From: Larkinella sp. C7
GTDB lineage: Bacteria; Bacteroidota; Bacteroidia; Cytophagales; Spirosomataceae
Direction of reading: 5' to 3'
Length of the DNA: 64,000 nt
Assembly: GCF_006149005.1 (NCBI RefSeq)
Contig: NZ_VBSL01000007.1
Span: 1-64,000, forward strand
Shown: positions 1 through 8,790 of the stretch, piece by piece
How positions within the stretch are numbered: the first letter of the stretch is position 1
Layout: each line of letters starts with the position of its first letter
The notes under the pieces: generated by a model
What the model saw: only the letters and a program-made list of their open reading frames with translations
Told to the model about the DNA's origin: nothing
The model's database searches: none
Program-made: the position numbers and the translations under genes

Positions 1-190
1 AAAGGAAATTGGGTTTATTACGGACTAATGCACGGACCAATAAAAAATCGGAAATCCGTTCGACGGTTCGCTGCAATTTTTCGGGCAGATTTTCGACCCT
101 GATCGGATTCAGGCCAACGGTTTTCCGAACCAGGGGCAAAATGATTGCTGCCAGATTTTCCCGAAAAATCTTATCGTAATCCTGTGGCAT
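1..190 (-). CDS. Rpn-like (PD-(D/E)XK nuclease/transposase family) protein, N-terminal part
   Basis: Only the first 63 codons lie in the window; the gene runs off the left edge. Reading from the ATG at 190 the protein starts MPQDYDKIFRENLAAIILPL and continues with a NPIRVENLPEKLQRTVER stretch. The pattern of an early D-K-I-F-x-E-N, a hydrophobic segment, then L-P-x-K-L-Q-x-T-x-E-R resembles the start of Rpn/YhgA-like recombination-promoting nuclease proteins that are abundant in Bacteroidota and Cyanobacteria. The catalytic part would be outside the window, so family assignment rests on this short N-terminus alone. It is transcribed divergently from the dihydrolipoyl dehydrogenase gene, sharing the 191-375 intergenic region. 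Confidence 0.5.
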   Translation of the reverse strand, partial: MPQDYDKIFRENLAAIILPLVRKTVGLNPIRVENLPEKLQRTVERISDFLLVRALVRNKPNFL

Positions 191-312
191 GAACGCACGG
201 TTTCAAGACGATTTCTTCTTAGACGGGAAAGGATGCGGAAAGTAATGCGGGAATAGGCGATGATTGAAAACCTGGCCGGAGTAGAAGTAGGTGGTAAATC
301 AACTTTTCAAAC

Positions 313-320
313 TAACTTTG
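313..320 (+). promoter_or_regulatory. Bacteroidota-type -7 promoter element for lpdA
   Basis: taactttg matches the TAnnTTTG element used by the primary sigma factor of Bacteroidota, 55 bp upstream of the lpdA start. No convincing TTTG -33 partner is visible about 19 bp upstream, so this is a candidate only. Confidence 0.45.
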
Positions 321-375
321 CGTTCCCCTGATAGAGTTACGGTTAATTCTACTACTCATTAACATTCCGCAAATT

Positions 376-1776
376 ATGGCATCACAATATGATGTAATTG
401 TTCTTGGCAGCGGCCCCGGAGGCTACGTAGCTGCTATTCGTGCGTCACAATTAGGTATGAAAACCGCCATTGTCGAACGCGAAAGTCTGGGTGGAATCTG
501 CCTGAACTGGGGCTGTATCCCAACCAAAGCCCTGCTGAAAAGCGCGCAGGTTTTTGAATACATCAAACATTCTGAAAATTACGGTATTACCATCAGTGGT
601 GAAGCAAAACCGGACTTTGGCGCGGTGATCAAACGCAGCCGGGGTGTGGCCGACTCGATGAGCAAGGGCGTTACCTTCCTGATGAAGAAAAATAAAATCG
701 ATGTTCTGTTCGGAAACGGTAAAGTAAAACCGGGTAAGAAAATCGATGTAACCGATAAAGACGGTAAAACCGCTGAATACGAAGCCAAACACATTATCAT
801 TGCCACCGGTGGCCGCGCTCGCGCCCTGCCCGCCGTCCCGATCGATGGAGAAAAAGTGATCGAATACCGCAAGGCAATGTCGCTGACAAAACAACCCGAA
901 TCGATGCTGGTGATTGGTTCCGGGGCCATTGGCGTCGAATTTGCGTATGTGTATGCGTCAATGGGCACGAAAGTGACCATTGTCGAATTCCTGCCGCGCA
1001 TTGTGCCGGTCGAAGACGAAGAAATCTCGAAAGAACTCGCCAAGCAGTACAAAAAGCTGGGCGTCGATATTTATACGAGTTCGGAAGTAACTAAAGTCGA
1101 TACAAGCGGAAAACTTAGCAAAGTGTACGTCAAGACGCCGGATGGCGAAAAGACGTTCGATGTGGAAGTGGTGCTGTCGGCGGCTGGCGTAGTGGCCAAC
1201 ATCGAAAATATCGGTCTGGAAGAAACCGGGATCAAAACCGAACGGGGTAAAATTACCACGGACGACTTTTACCGCACCAATGTGGACGGATATTACGCTA
1301 TCGGTGATTGTACCAAAGGCCAGGCGCTGGCCCACGTGGCCTCGGCCGAAGGCATTATCTGTGTGGAAAAAATCGCCGGTCTGGACCACGTCGAGCCGAT
1401 GAACTACAACAACATTCCCGGCTGTACATACTGTACACCGGAAATTGCGTCGGTTGGCTACACGGAGGCTGCGGCCAAGGAAGCCGGTTATGACATTCTG
1501 GTGGGTAAATTCCCCTTGTCAGCATCAGGAAAAGCCAAAGCCGCTGGTGCACCGGAAGGCTTCGTGAAAGTGATTTTCGACAAAAAATACGGCGAGTGGT
1601 TAGGTGCTCACTTCATCGGGTACAATGTTACGGAAATCATTGCCGAGGTGGTGGCTGCCCGCCGGTTGGAAACCACGGGTCATGAAATCCTGAAAGCCGT
1701 TCACCCCCACCCGACCATCTCGGAATCCATCAAGGATGCGACGGAAGCCGCTTATGGCGAGGCAATTCACCTCTAA
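376..1776 (+). CDS. lpdA: Dihydrolipoyl dehydrogenase (E3)
   Basis: Flavoprotein that reoxidises dihydrolipoamide with NAD+ in the pyruvate, 2-oxoglutarate and branched-chain 2-oxoacid dehydrogenase complexes and the glycine cleavage system. The 466-residue length is normal. An FAD-binding GSGPGG motif lies at residues 11-16, the redox-active disulfide is C42/C47 in GGICLNWGCIPTK, a second Rossmann motif (GSGAIGVEF) for NAD is near residue 182, and the C-terminal HPHPTISE supplies the active-site dyad H445/E450. All catalytic residues are present. The gene stands alone: no E1 or E2 gene is adjacent, and a strong terminator follows. Identification is firm; which complex it serves cannot be told from here. 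Confidence 0.96.
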   Translation: MASQYDVIVLGSGPGGYVAAIRASQLGMKTAIVERESLGGICLNWGCIPTKALLKSAQVFEYIKHSENYGITISGEAKPDFGAVIKRSRGVADSMSKGVTFLMKKNKIDVLFGNGKVKPGKKIDVTDKDGKTAEYEAKHIIIATGGRARALPAVPIDGEKVIEYRKAMSLTKQPESMLVIGSGAIGVEFAYVYASMGTKVTIVEFLPRIVPVEDEEISKELAKQYKKLGVDIYTSSEVTKVDTSGKLSKVYVKTPDGEKTFDVEVVLSAAGVVANIENIGLEETGIKTERGKITTDDFYRTNVDGYYAIGDCTKGQALAHVASAEGIICVEKIAGLDHVEPMNYNNIPGCTYCTPEIASVGYTEAAAKEAGYDILVGKFPLSASGKAKAAGAPEGFVKVIFDKKYGEWLGAHFIGYNVTEIIAEVVAARRLETTGHEILKAVHPHPTISESIKDATEAAYGEAIHL

Positions 1777-1802
1777 GTCAGGAGAATAGACTTTTCGTTT
1801 TT

Positions 1803-1849
1803 ACAGAAATGCCGCCGGGAACGTTATCCCGGCGGCATTTCTGTTTTTA
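1803..1849 (+). terminator. Intrinsic terminator after lpdA
   Basis: An 18-bp perfect stem (1803-1820 with 1827-1844), core gccgccggga/tcccggcggc, 6-nt loop, then a run of T. It starts 26 nt after the lpdA stop codon. Confidence 0.9.
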
Positions 1850-1932
1850 CGATTCAGTTAGCAAAATGTGCAGTTGAACGGGCTGAACTTCCGTTTGCTG
1901 ATTCGTTTGCTTTCGGCCTGTCCCCGCCTGCC

Positions 1933-1940
1933 TATCTTTG
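1933..1940 (+). promoter_or_regulatory. Bacteroidota-type -7 promoter element
   Basis: tatctttg fits TAnnTTTG and lies 51 bp upstream of the following gene. A TTTG at 1906-1909 could be the -33 element, but the 23-nt spacing is a little long. Confidence 0.5.
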
Positions 1941-1990
1941 TCGAACGGTTTTAAAACCGGTATACCAACAACAAATACCGCTAAACACTC

Positions 1991-3676
1991 ATGAAAAAAC
2001 CAGTACTGTTCTGGTTGGCAGCCACCTTTTGCGTCGCGGCCAATGCCCAAGACCCCATGACCGGCCCGCTTTCCGGCGTATCCACCCAGTTGAAACCCGT
2101 CAAAACGGGAAATGCACAGTTCATTCAGAAAATCGAAGCGTCGCAACCCAACTACCGGGCGACTTTTTCCGTGACCAAAACCAGCGATAAAGGCAAAGGC
2201 GATGAAAATACGTATTTTCTAAATTTATCGGATCTGGATGTCTCAACGGTAACGTATAAGGTTGAACGAGACGTGATTGCGGTTTTGGCCGATACCAAAC
2301 AACACCGCAAGTTCGTCCGCTACAGCGAGAACGGCGAGTTGAAGAGCCTGACCGACCGCGTTAAACTCTACGCCGATAATCCGGACATTGCCAAAGCACT
2401 CGTTGAGTCGTTGAAAAAAGTGATTCTGGCCGCCGAAAAAGCCTACAAACCCGCCCGTACGCCCGAGACGCTGGACGATTTGCGCCAGTGGCTGAAAGCC
2501 AACATTGGCAACGAAGCCATCGGGTCTGACAAATACGAACAGGCGCTCACCTTCGATTTTGATAACCCGTTGCGGGCGGTTTTCCGCCGGAGTGAAGTGG
2601 GCGCGAAAGGATCAGCCTCTTCTGAAACGTTCTCGTTTAACCTCGGTGATCTGGGTCTGGAAGGTTTACAGGTGGAAACCAAAGGCAAACGGTTTGAGTT
2701 GTCGCTGGTGGTTCAGCAAAAGCAGAAGCTGATGGGCTATGCGAAGGACGGAAAACTGGATAATGTCGTTCAGACGTTTGAAATCATCAGTGGTGATGCC
2801 GACAAAATCCGGGATGTGGCTGCCGCCTGGCGCAAGCTGATTCCGCTGGCGGTCAAGCAACTGGAGTCCAAAAAGCCGGTTTTTGCCGCGATGCCCGCTG
2901 CGCAGAAATACCTGGAATCGAGCATCCAACCGGCCAAAACCAACGACCGCACGATTGAGCAGAGCCTGAAACCGGATTGTATCTGTACGTACACCCGGCG
3001 TGAAACCTACAATAAAAACAATACCGAAGAAGTCTATGAGTTCAATCTGGCCGATCTGGCGGAGAAAGGGGCCAAACTGGGTGTCGATAAAGAACTCTAC
3101 ACCATCGATCTGAAAACGCGTGATAACCGCCGGTTTATCGGATATACGAAGAACGGAGTCCGTCAGAATTACGTATCCGAAATCGAACTGGCTTCCGACA
3201 ATCTGGAGAACGTCCGATACATGTCACAGGCGTTTGAGAAAGCCGTTCAGGCGTGTGTGCAATCCCGGAAAAGCCCCGTGCCAACGACTGGTCAACAAGC
3301 CCGGCTGGACTGGATTTCGCAGCAGCTTCCCAAAGAATCCGGTGAAAAAGAGCCGGTTACTTATACGCTGGCGGCCGAAAATGGCACCTGTGATCTCAAG
3401 CTGACGGTAGCACAAGGTGGCCGGAAAGTATCGGAGCTCGTCTATGACCTGGCCTTGAAAGATATGAATGCGGATGCCACCAGCTTCGATGTCGACGGCA
3501 AAAATGTCTACGTCAGCCTGGTGACCAAAGGCAAAGAAAAACTGGTGAAAACCTTCAAAGACGGAAAACCTTCCGACTACGTCCACACGGTAAAGATTCA
3601 ACTGGGCGATATTGAAAAAGGCCGCTACGTAGCTGAAGCCTTCAGGCAGTTGATTCGGAACTGCGTATCGAATTAA
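1991..3676 (+). CDS. Secreted protein of four internal repeats, function unknown
   Basis: I do not recognise this 561-residue protein as a named family. It opens with a Sec signal peptide (MKKPVLFWLAATFCVAANAQ, cleavage after A19 or Q20), so it is probably periplasmic or surface-exposed. The rest consists of four diverged copies of one module of about 100 residues: roughly 55-150, 185-290, 325-424 and 455-560. Each copy has a F/Y-x-L/F-N/D-L-x-D-L strand, a central K/R-x-[FL]-[VIM]-x-Y/F-x-[KE][ND]G turn (RKFVRYSENG, QKLMGYAKDG, NRRFIGYTKNG, EKLVKTFKDG), and a closing helix ending in a basic/hydrophobic motif (LVESLKKVI, AAWRKLIPL, QAFEKAVQA, EAFRQLIRN). Helical linkers separate them. Own promoter and terminator indicate a monocistronic gene. 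Function is unknown. Confidence 0.85.
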   Translation: MKKPVLFWLAATFCVAANAQDPMTGPLSGVSTQLKPVKTGNAQFIQKIEASQPNYRATFSVTKTSDKGKGDENTYFLNLSDLDVSTVTYKVERDVIAVLADTKQHRKFVRYSENGELKSLTDRVKLYADNPDIAKALVESLKKVILAAEKAYKPARTPETLDDLRQWLKANIGNEAIGSDKYEQALTFDFDNPLRAVFRRSEVGAKGSASSETFSFNLGDLGLEGLQVETKGKRFELSLVVQQKQKLMGYAKDGKLDNVVQTFEIISGDADKIRDVAAAWRKLIPLAVKQLESKKPVFAAMPAAQKYLESSIQPAKTNDRTIEQSLKPDCICTYTRRETYNKNNTEEVYEFNLADLAEKGAKLGVDKELYTIDLKTRDNRRFIGYTKNGVRQNYVSEIELASDNLENVRYMSQAFEKAVQACVQSRKSPVPTTGQQARLDWISQQLPKESGEKEPVTYTLAAENGTCDLKLTVAQGGRKVSELVYDLALKDMNADATSFDVDGKNVYVSLVTKGKEKLVKTFKDGKPSDYVHTVKIQLGDIEKGRYVAEAFRQLIRNCVSN

Positions 3677-3700
3677 CAAAATCCACACCGCCTGTTTAGG

Positions 3701-3747
3701 GTTTGGCATGAACGGTTTTCGGACGGTCGTTCATGCCAAACTTTTTT
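3701..3747 (+). terminator. Intrinsic terminator
   Basis: Perfect 14-bp stem gtttggcatgaacg (3701-3714) with cgttcatgccaaac (3728-3741), followed by six T. It ends the four-repeat protein gene and faces the convergent gene at 3790. Confidence 0.9.
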
Positions 3748-3789
3748 GTTTTTCAAGCTACAGGAAAGTGCGCCATCCTGCCCTAACCG

Positions 3790-4095
3790 TCAGGCCGGAA
3801 TGATTTCAACCGGTAGTTCACCCGTCAGGTTTTTGACCAGGTCCGCTACGTGGATGACAACGGCTTTCATGTCCTCTGCTGAGGGCGCATCAACATGCGG
3901 TATGGTTTCGAAGGTTGCCGTAAGATGATCTTTTTCTGCCGCTAAAAGGAAGCGAAAATCCGGCAGTTCTACCTCGACTTTTTCGTCGGGAGTCATCTCT
4001 ACCGACTGAATGATCCGGTGCCCGGGATTCAGTTCAAATTCATCATTCCAGAGCTGCCGGACGCGTTTATACACTTTTTCAATCGTTGTATCCAT
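3790..4095 (-). CDS. Small conserved hypothetical protein
   Basis: 101 residues from MDTTIEKVYKRVRQLWNDEF; an upstream in-frame start would add 14 poorly conserved-looking hydrophobic residues, so the internal ATG at 4095 is preferred. The protein is acidic and mixed alpha/beta, with no signal peptide or membrane segment, so it is likely cytoplasmic. The middle, VEVELPDFRFLLAAEKDHL, followed by FETIPHVDAPSAEDMK, and a C-terminal hydrophobic helix hint at a small globular domain. I do not recognise the family. It stands alone, convergent with the four-repeat protein gene and divergent from the T9SS cargo gene. Confidence 0.7.
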   Translation of the reverse strand: MDTTIEKVYKRVRQLWNDEFELNPGHRIIQSVEMTPDEKVEVELPDFRFLLAAEKDHLTATFETIPHVDAPSAEDMKAVVIHVADLVKNLTGELPVEIIPA

Positions 4096-4217
4096 GATTG
4101 GGAATTGAAATTTACAGTGCAATATAAGCAGCAGCACCGTTTTTTTTCACGCAAAAGCGATGGATTGGTATGCAAAAACCAGATGATGAGCCGTTTATAT
4201 GAAATACGACGGGCTCT

Positions 4218-7124
4218 ATGAAAAGGTATCTACTTCTGATCTTCTGGGCATTGCTGAATCTGGCAGCGGTTTCGGATGCGCTGGCCACCCACGTTCGGGC
4301 GGGCGAAATTACGACCCGGCGGGTGTCGTCTACGTCGCTGACCTACGAAATTACCTTAACGGTTTATTATGACGTCACACGCGGCCCCGGCGGGGGCTAT
4401 GATGCGGCCCTTGCTCAGCGGGATGTCAATTTCTGTTTCGGCGTCGGGCAGCAAATGCGCCGGGTGCCCCGGGTCGATGCTGAAACCCGAAACATCAATG
4501 CCAATACCACCATCAACATCTACCGGACCACCTATACCTATTCGGGGCCCGGTGTCTACGACATCAGTTGCACCATCGTCAACCGGAACGAAGGAACCCG
4601 TAATATTCCCGTTTCGATCAATACCAGCTTTAAACTGCGGACAACCATCGTGGTGAATGCCAATCTGGGGCTCAACAGCACCCCGGTTTTGTTAAACCCC
4701 CCGTTGGATTCGGCCCGCGTGGGCCAGAAATGGTGCCACAACCCGGCGGCTTTCGATGCTGATGGCGATAGTCTGGCCTACCGGCTTTACACGCCTTCCG
4801 GGAAAATAAACGAGACCGACGATGCTTCCTGCGACCTGGGTTTTGTGGCCGGTTATTCGGACCCCACGACGATTGGTCTCAATCGGGTCAATGAAGCCAA
4901 TACCGGCCCGGCGACCCTGACGGTCAACGCCCTGACCGGTGATGTCTGCTGGGACGCCCCCGCCGAAGTAGGCCAATATAACATTGCGTTCATTGTGGAA
5001 GAATGGCGGGATGGTGTCAAAATCGGCGAAATTGTCCGCGATATTCAAATTATAGTGACGCCTTCCATCAACAAACGTCCGGAACTGAAGGTGCCGGAAG
5101 ATCTCTGTGTGGAGGCCGGAACGCTCATCAACCAGACCATTACGGCCACCGATCCCGACGGAAACCGTCTCGAATTGACCGGCTACGGCGGCCCGTTCAA
5201 CAAAGGTCCCAATAATGCTACCGTTCAACTGGTGGCTCCGCCTGCCGCTACGCTGACGCCAGCGGGCGTTCAGAACAGTCCCGCAACGTCGACTTTTCGC
5301 TGGCAAACCAACTGCGCCCACGTCCGGGCCGAACCGTACGATGTCATTTTCCGTGTTGTCGATTTCCCGCAAAGAGCGGGTCAGACTCAACTGGCAACAC
5401 TTGAATCGTTCCGAATCAGGATTTATGCCCCCAAACCCCAGAATCTCACCGCCCGCCCGACCACGGACCCGGCCGGACGCGCCATCATTCTCAATTGGGC
5501 TGCCTATGCCTGCGGGGTTTCGACACTGCCGTCGGGCACGCAAATGGCTATTTATCGCAAGGAAGGCTGTGAGAACCTCACCCTCGACCCCTGCACCGAG
5601 GCCGGTTTATTGGCTTCGACCGGCTACGTGAAAGTTGGCGAGGTGCCGATTGACCAAACCACGTTTACGGATAACAATTCCAGTCAGGGACTACCGCGGG
5701 GTGTGCAGTACAGCTACCGGATTGTGGTCATTCTACCCCGTCCTAACAACGGCCAAAGTGCGGTTTCTGAGCAGGTTTGTGTGACGCTGCCCCAACAGGT
5801 ACCGCTGATTACCCACGTCACCGTCGATAGTACCTACGATACCCGGGGCGTTGTCACGGTTCGCTGGACCCGCCCGCCCGGTGTCGACCCCAACGACGGT
5901 ACCGGCCCGTTCCAATACCGCCTGTTCCGGGCTACCGGTCTCACGGGCACCAACTTTACCCAAATTGCGGCCATCAGCACCACGTTGCAGCCTGGTGTTG
6001 CAGATACGGTGTATACCGACCGTGGATTGAATACCGTGGCAAATGCCTATCGCTACCGCATTGAATTCTATTTCACCGACCCGGCTTCCGGCCAGTTGCA
6101 GCGGCTCGATGCGACCGAAAATGCCAGTTCGGTCCGGCTGACGGCAACTCCCGGAACGCGACGCGTTCAGCTTGCCTGGGAAGCCAGCGTGCCCTGGAGC
6201 AACGACAACCAGCAACATCGCGTATATCGCAGCAAAACCGGTCCCAACGGGCCGTTCAACCTGGTGGCGGTGGTTCCGGTCACTACGGCAAATAGCTACA
6301 CGTATACCGATCAGGGAGCCGATACCTACGCGGCCGATGGCGTTCAGCCCGTGACCATGTCGGTCGATAGCAGTTATTGTTACCGGGTGGAAACCGTAGG
6401 GCGGTATTCGGCTCCGCTGACGACGATGTTGCTGAACAATTTCTCGCAGGGCGTGTGTGCAATGCCCATTGACACGACCAGACCGTGCCCCCCACAGTTG
6501 GCCATCGATACGCTCCATTGCGCCAGTCTGACACCCGAAGCGTTCTGCAATCAGACAACCTTCGCCAACACGTTAACGTGGCAAAGGCCGACAACGGGCG
6601 AGTGTGACCAAAACGTAGTCAAATACAATATTTATTATGCGCCCTGCGAAGGACAGGAGCTGGTTTTGCTGGCGTCGGTGAACGCGCCCACGATGACCTA
6701 TCGGCACGAAAATCTGACTTCCTTCGCGGGGTGTTACGAAGTCCGGGCGGTGAATCGGAGTGGTCAGGAAAGTGTGGCTTCCAACCGGGTTTGTAAGGAT
6801 AATTGCCCGTATCTGATGATGCCAAATGTATTTACGCCCAACGGCGATGGCAAAAATGACGAGTTTCAGCCCATGCAATGTCCCCGGTTTGTGGAGTCGG
6901 CCGAATTGATCATTGTCAACCGGTGGGGTGGGCAAGTCTATCAGAACAACAGTGTCGATGGCGCGCTGACCTGGAATGGTACCAACAGCCGCGGTCAGGA
7001 ATTGCCGGGCGGTTTATATTACTACCAGATTCGGGTGAAATTCACGCGGCTGAATTGCGCTGCACCGGAGGAAATCTACAAGGGCTGGGTGGAGATTCTG
7101 AGAGAATCCGGCGGAACGAATTAA
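4218..7124 (+). CDS. Large secreted protein with T9SS type B (CHU_C) sorting domain
   Basis: 968 residues. A signal peptide (MKRYLLLIFWALLNLAAVSDALA) is followed by an N-terminal beta-rich region beginning THVRAGEITTRR, typical of Bacteroidota PKD/gliding-associated adhesins, then two cadherin/PKD-like segments (SARVGQKWCHNPAAFDADGDSL and DLCVEAGTLINQTITATDPDGN), then fibronectin type III-like repeats from about residue 400 to 870. The last ~90 residues (PNVFTPNGDGKNDEF, VNRWGGQVYQN, GGLYYYQI) are the C-terminal domain recognised by the type IX secretion system. It is therefore expected to be secreted across the outer membrane and attached to or released from the surface. Ligand unknown. No secretion genes are nearby, which is usual for T9SS cargo. 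Confidence 0.9.
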   Translation: MKRYLLLIFWALLNLAAVSDALATHVRAGEITTRRVSSTSLTYEITLTVYYDVTRGPGGGYDAALAQRDVNFCFGVGQQMRRVPRVDAETRNINANTTINIYRTTYTYSGPGVYDISCTIVNRNEGTRNIPVSINTSFKLRTTIVVNANLGLNSTPVLLNPPLDSARVGQKWCHNPAAFDADGDSLAYRLYTPSGKINETDDASCDLGFVAGYSDPTTIGLNRVNEANTGPATLTVNALTGDVCWDAPAEVGQYNIAFIVEEWRDGVKIGEIVRDIQIIVTPSINKRPELKVPEDLCVEAGTLINQTITATDPDGNRLELTGYGGPFNKGPNNATVQLVAPPAATLTPAGVQNSPATSTFRWQTNCAHVRAEPYDVIFRVVDFPQRAGQTQLATLESFRIRIYAPKPQNLTARPTTDPAGRAIILNWAAYACGVSTLPSGTQMAIYRKEGCENLTLDPCTEAGLLASTGYVKVGEVPIDQTTFTDNNSSQGLPRGVQYSYRIVVILPRPNNGQSAVSEQVCVTLPQQVPLITHVTVDSTYDTRGVVTVRWTRPPGVDPNDGTGPFQYRLFRATGLTGTNFTQIAAISTTLQPGVADTVYTDRGLNTVANAYRYRIEFYFTDPASGQLQRLDATENASSVRLTATPGTRRVQLAWEASVPWSNDNQQHRVYRSKTGPNGPFNLVAVVPVTTANSYTYTDQGADTYAADGVQPVTMSVDSSYCYRVETVGRYSAPLTTMLLNNFSQGVCAMPIDTTRPCPPQLAIDTLHCASLTPEAFCNQTTFANTLTWQRPTTGECDQNVVKYNIYYAPCEGQELVLLASVNAPTMTYRHENLTSFAGCYEVRAVNRSGQESVASNRVCKDNCPYLMMPNVFTPNGDGKNDEFQPMQCPRFVESAELIIVNRWGGQVYQNNSVDGALTWNGTNSRGQELPGGLYYYQIRVKFTRLNCAAPEEIYKGWVEILRESGGTN

Positions 7125-7152
7125 TGAAGCGATTCCGATTTTTAATGAACCT

Positions 7153-7251
7153 GAATTTTAAATGTAAAATGATGAATATCGAATGTAAAAGTTTTTGAAG
7201 AGCGCCTGGCTACTTTTACATTCGATATTCATCATTTTACATTTAAAATTC
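7153..7251. repeat. Perfect 40-bp inverted repeat with 7-nt periodic words
   Basis: Left arm 7153-7192 and right arm 7212-7251 are exact reverse complements, separated by 19 nt. It sits in the 131-bp gap between the convergent T9SS cargo gene and dps. Read on the plus strand the left arm divides into heptamers aatttta, aatgtaa, aatgatg, aatatcg, aatgtaa, all starting AAT. It could act as a bidirectional transcription terminator, but the arms are far longer than needed and AT-rich. See the findings for the family of such elements. Confidence 0.9.
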
Positions 7252-7255
7252 CCTT

Positions 7256-7729
7256 TTATTTAATATGCGCCCGCAGCATCCAGGCAATTTTCTCGTGTTT
7301 TTCCATCAAACCGGTGATGTAATCACTCGTTCCGGCATCTTTGTGGGCGTCGGCAAATTCGTCAATATTGCCCCGGATAAACGCAATGATGCTTTCGTGG
7401 TCGGCCAGCAGTTTTTTGATCAGGCTGCGGCTGTCGTTTCCACCGGCATCGTGCTCGGTTAAGTGCGTCAGTTCCAGGAAGCTTTTCAGCGTAGCGGGCG
7501 CATAATGACCCAATTGGCGAATCCGTTCCGCGACCTCGTCCACAATCTCCGCCGATTGCGTGTATAACTCCTCAAAATACAGGTGTACAGAATGGAAATC
7601 CATACCTTCCAGATTCCAGTGGGCATTGAGGGTTTTTGTGTATAATACAAATTCATCGGCCAGCAATTTGGCCAGTTGGTGAGCGACAACCTCCCGGTTT
7701 TCGGCTGAAATACCAATACTTGTTTTCAT
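7256..7729 (-). CDS. dps: Dps family DNA-binding / ferritin-like protein
   Basis: 157 residues, the usual length for Dps. Dps dodecamers oxidise Fe(II) with hydrogen peroxide, store iron and protect DNA during starvation and oxidative stress. The ferroxidase-centre signature is present: LNAHWNLEGMDFHSVHLYFEELY (H36-like, H and D/E ligands) followed by IVDEVAERIRQLG. A helical C-terminal half ending KHEKIAWMLRAHIK matches the family. No long lysine-rich N-terminal tail is seen, so direct DNA binding is uncertain. Its stop codon lies just beyond the 40-bp inverted repeat. It lies 59 bp downstream of the GAPDH gene on the same strand and may be cotranscribed. Confidence 0.93.
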   Translation of the reverse strand: MKTSIGISAENREVVAHQLAKLLADEFVLYTKTLNAHWNLEGMDFHSVHLYFEELYTQSAEIVDEVAERIRQLGHYAPATLKSFLELTHLTEHDAGGNDSRSLIKKLLADHESIIAFIRGNIDEFADAHKDAGTSDYITGLMEKHEKIAWMLRAHIK

Positions 7730-7788
7730 CTGTTGTGTGTGTTAAAATGGGAACTGTGGGCTTGAAAGGCAATGTAGACAAAACGCTG

Positions 7789-8790
7789 TTAAATCCGTTC
7801 GGCCAGGTGGGCGGCCACTTCGGCCAGGCGGTTTGAGAAACCCCATTCGTTGTCGTACCAGGCGGCTACCGACAGCAGATTCCCTTCTTTCGCTGTCAGT
7901 GGCAGATCGATAATGGACGAATGCGGGTCGGCCACAATCCGCGACGAGGCCCACTCCTGCTCCAGCACATCCAACACCCCTTTCAAGGGACCTTCCGAGG
8001 CCGCTTTGCGGAACGCGTCATTAACTTCCTGTACGGTGCAGTCTTTTTCAGTAATCAGGTTTAACTCGGCGATGCTGCCGGTGCGCGTCGGAACACGGTA
8101 GGCTTTCCCGGTGATTTTGAGGTCTTTCCAGATAAATTGCAAGGCGCGGGCGGCTCCCGACGACGACGGAATGATGTTTTCGGCCGCAGCCCACGAATCC
8201 CGCCGGTCTTTCATCGGCTGATCCGTCAATGATTGAGTATTCGTATACGAGTGAACCGTCGAAAATAAACCGTATTGAATGCCGAAATTCTCCCGAATCA
8301 CTTTCACCACGGCCGCCAGCGCATTGGTCGTGCAACTTCCCATGCTGATGATGTGGTGGTTTTCAGGATCGAACGTGTCGAGGTTGATGCCTTTCAGCAA
8401 TACGGCATCGCAATCGGCCAGGGATTTGCTGGGCGCACTGATGAGCACGTATTTAGCGCCCCGGTCCAAATGGACTTGCGCTCCGGCGCGGGTGGTGGCC
8501 CGGCCCGTACAGTCGACCACCAGATCGACGCCCAGCGCCTTCCAGTCGGGGACTTCCTTGGCGGAGTTGATATACGGAATGGTTCGGTCGCCAATGGTCA
8601 ACTGGCCTTCGCTGCCCGAAACGGGCTCCGGCCAGCGGCCGTAGTTGGTATCGACCGCAAACAGAGCCGCCAGGGTGGACTCATCACGGATGTCGGAAAT
8701 CGAAACGGGAACAAAGAGGTTGTTGCTCAAGCCAACACGCAGAAACTGCCGCCCAATGCGACCGAATCCATACAATGCAATAGTTGCCAT
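7789..8790 (-). CDS. gap: Type I glyceraldehyde-3-phosphate dehydrogenase family enzyme
   Basis: 333 residues from MATIALYGFGRIGRQFLRVG; an upstream in-frame ATG would add 14 residues before the Rossmann start and is rejected. NAD(P)-binding GFGRIG is at residues 8-13 and the catalytic cysteine is C153 in SMGSCTTNALA with catalytic H180 in TVHSYTNTQ. The C-terminal WYDNEWGFSNR is diagnostic. The catalytic loop differs from the usual SNASCTTNCLAP: N is replaced by M and the second C by A. It is thus a GAPDH-family enzyme, possibly with altered substrate or role (for example an erythrose-4-phosphate or gluconeogenic type); glycolytic GAPDH remains the simplest reading. Confidence 0.88.
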   Translation of the reverse strand: MATIALYGFGRIGRQFLRVGLSNNLFVPVSISDIRDESTLAALFAVDTNYGRWPEPVSGSEGQLTIGDRTIPYINSAKEVPDWKALGVDLVVDCTGRATTRAGAQVHLDRGAKYVLISAPSKSLADCDAVLLKGINLDTFDPENHHIISMGSCTTNALAAVVKVIRENFGIQYGLFSTVHSYTNTQSLTDQPMKDRRDSWAAAENIIPSSSGAARALQFIWKDLKITGKAYRVPTRTGSIAELNLITEKDCTVQEVNDAFRKAASEGPLKGVLDVLEQEWASSRIVADPHSSIIDLPLTAKEGNLLSVAAWYDNEWGFSNRLAEVAAHLAERI

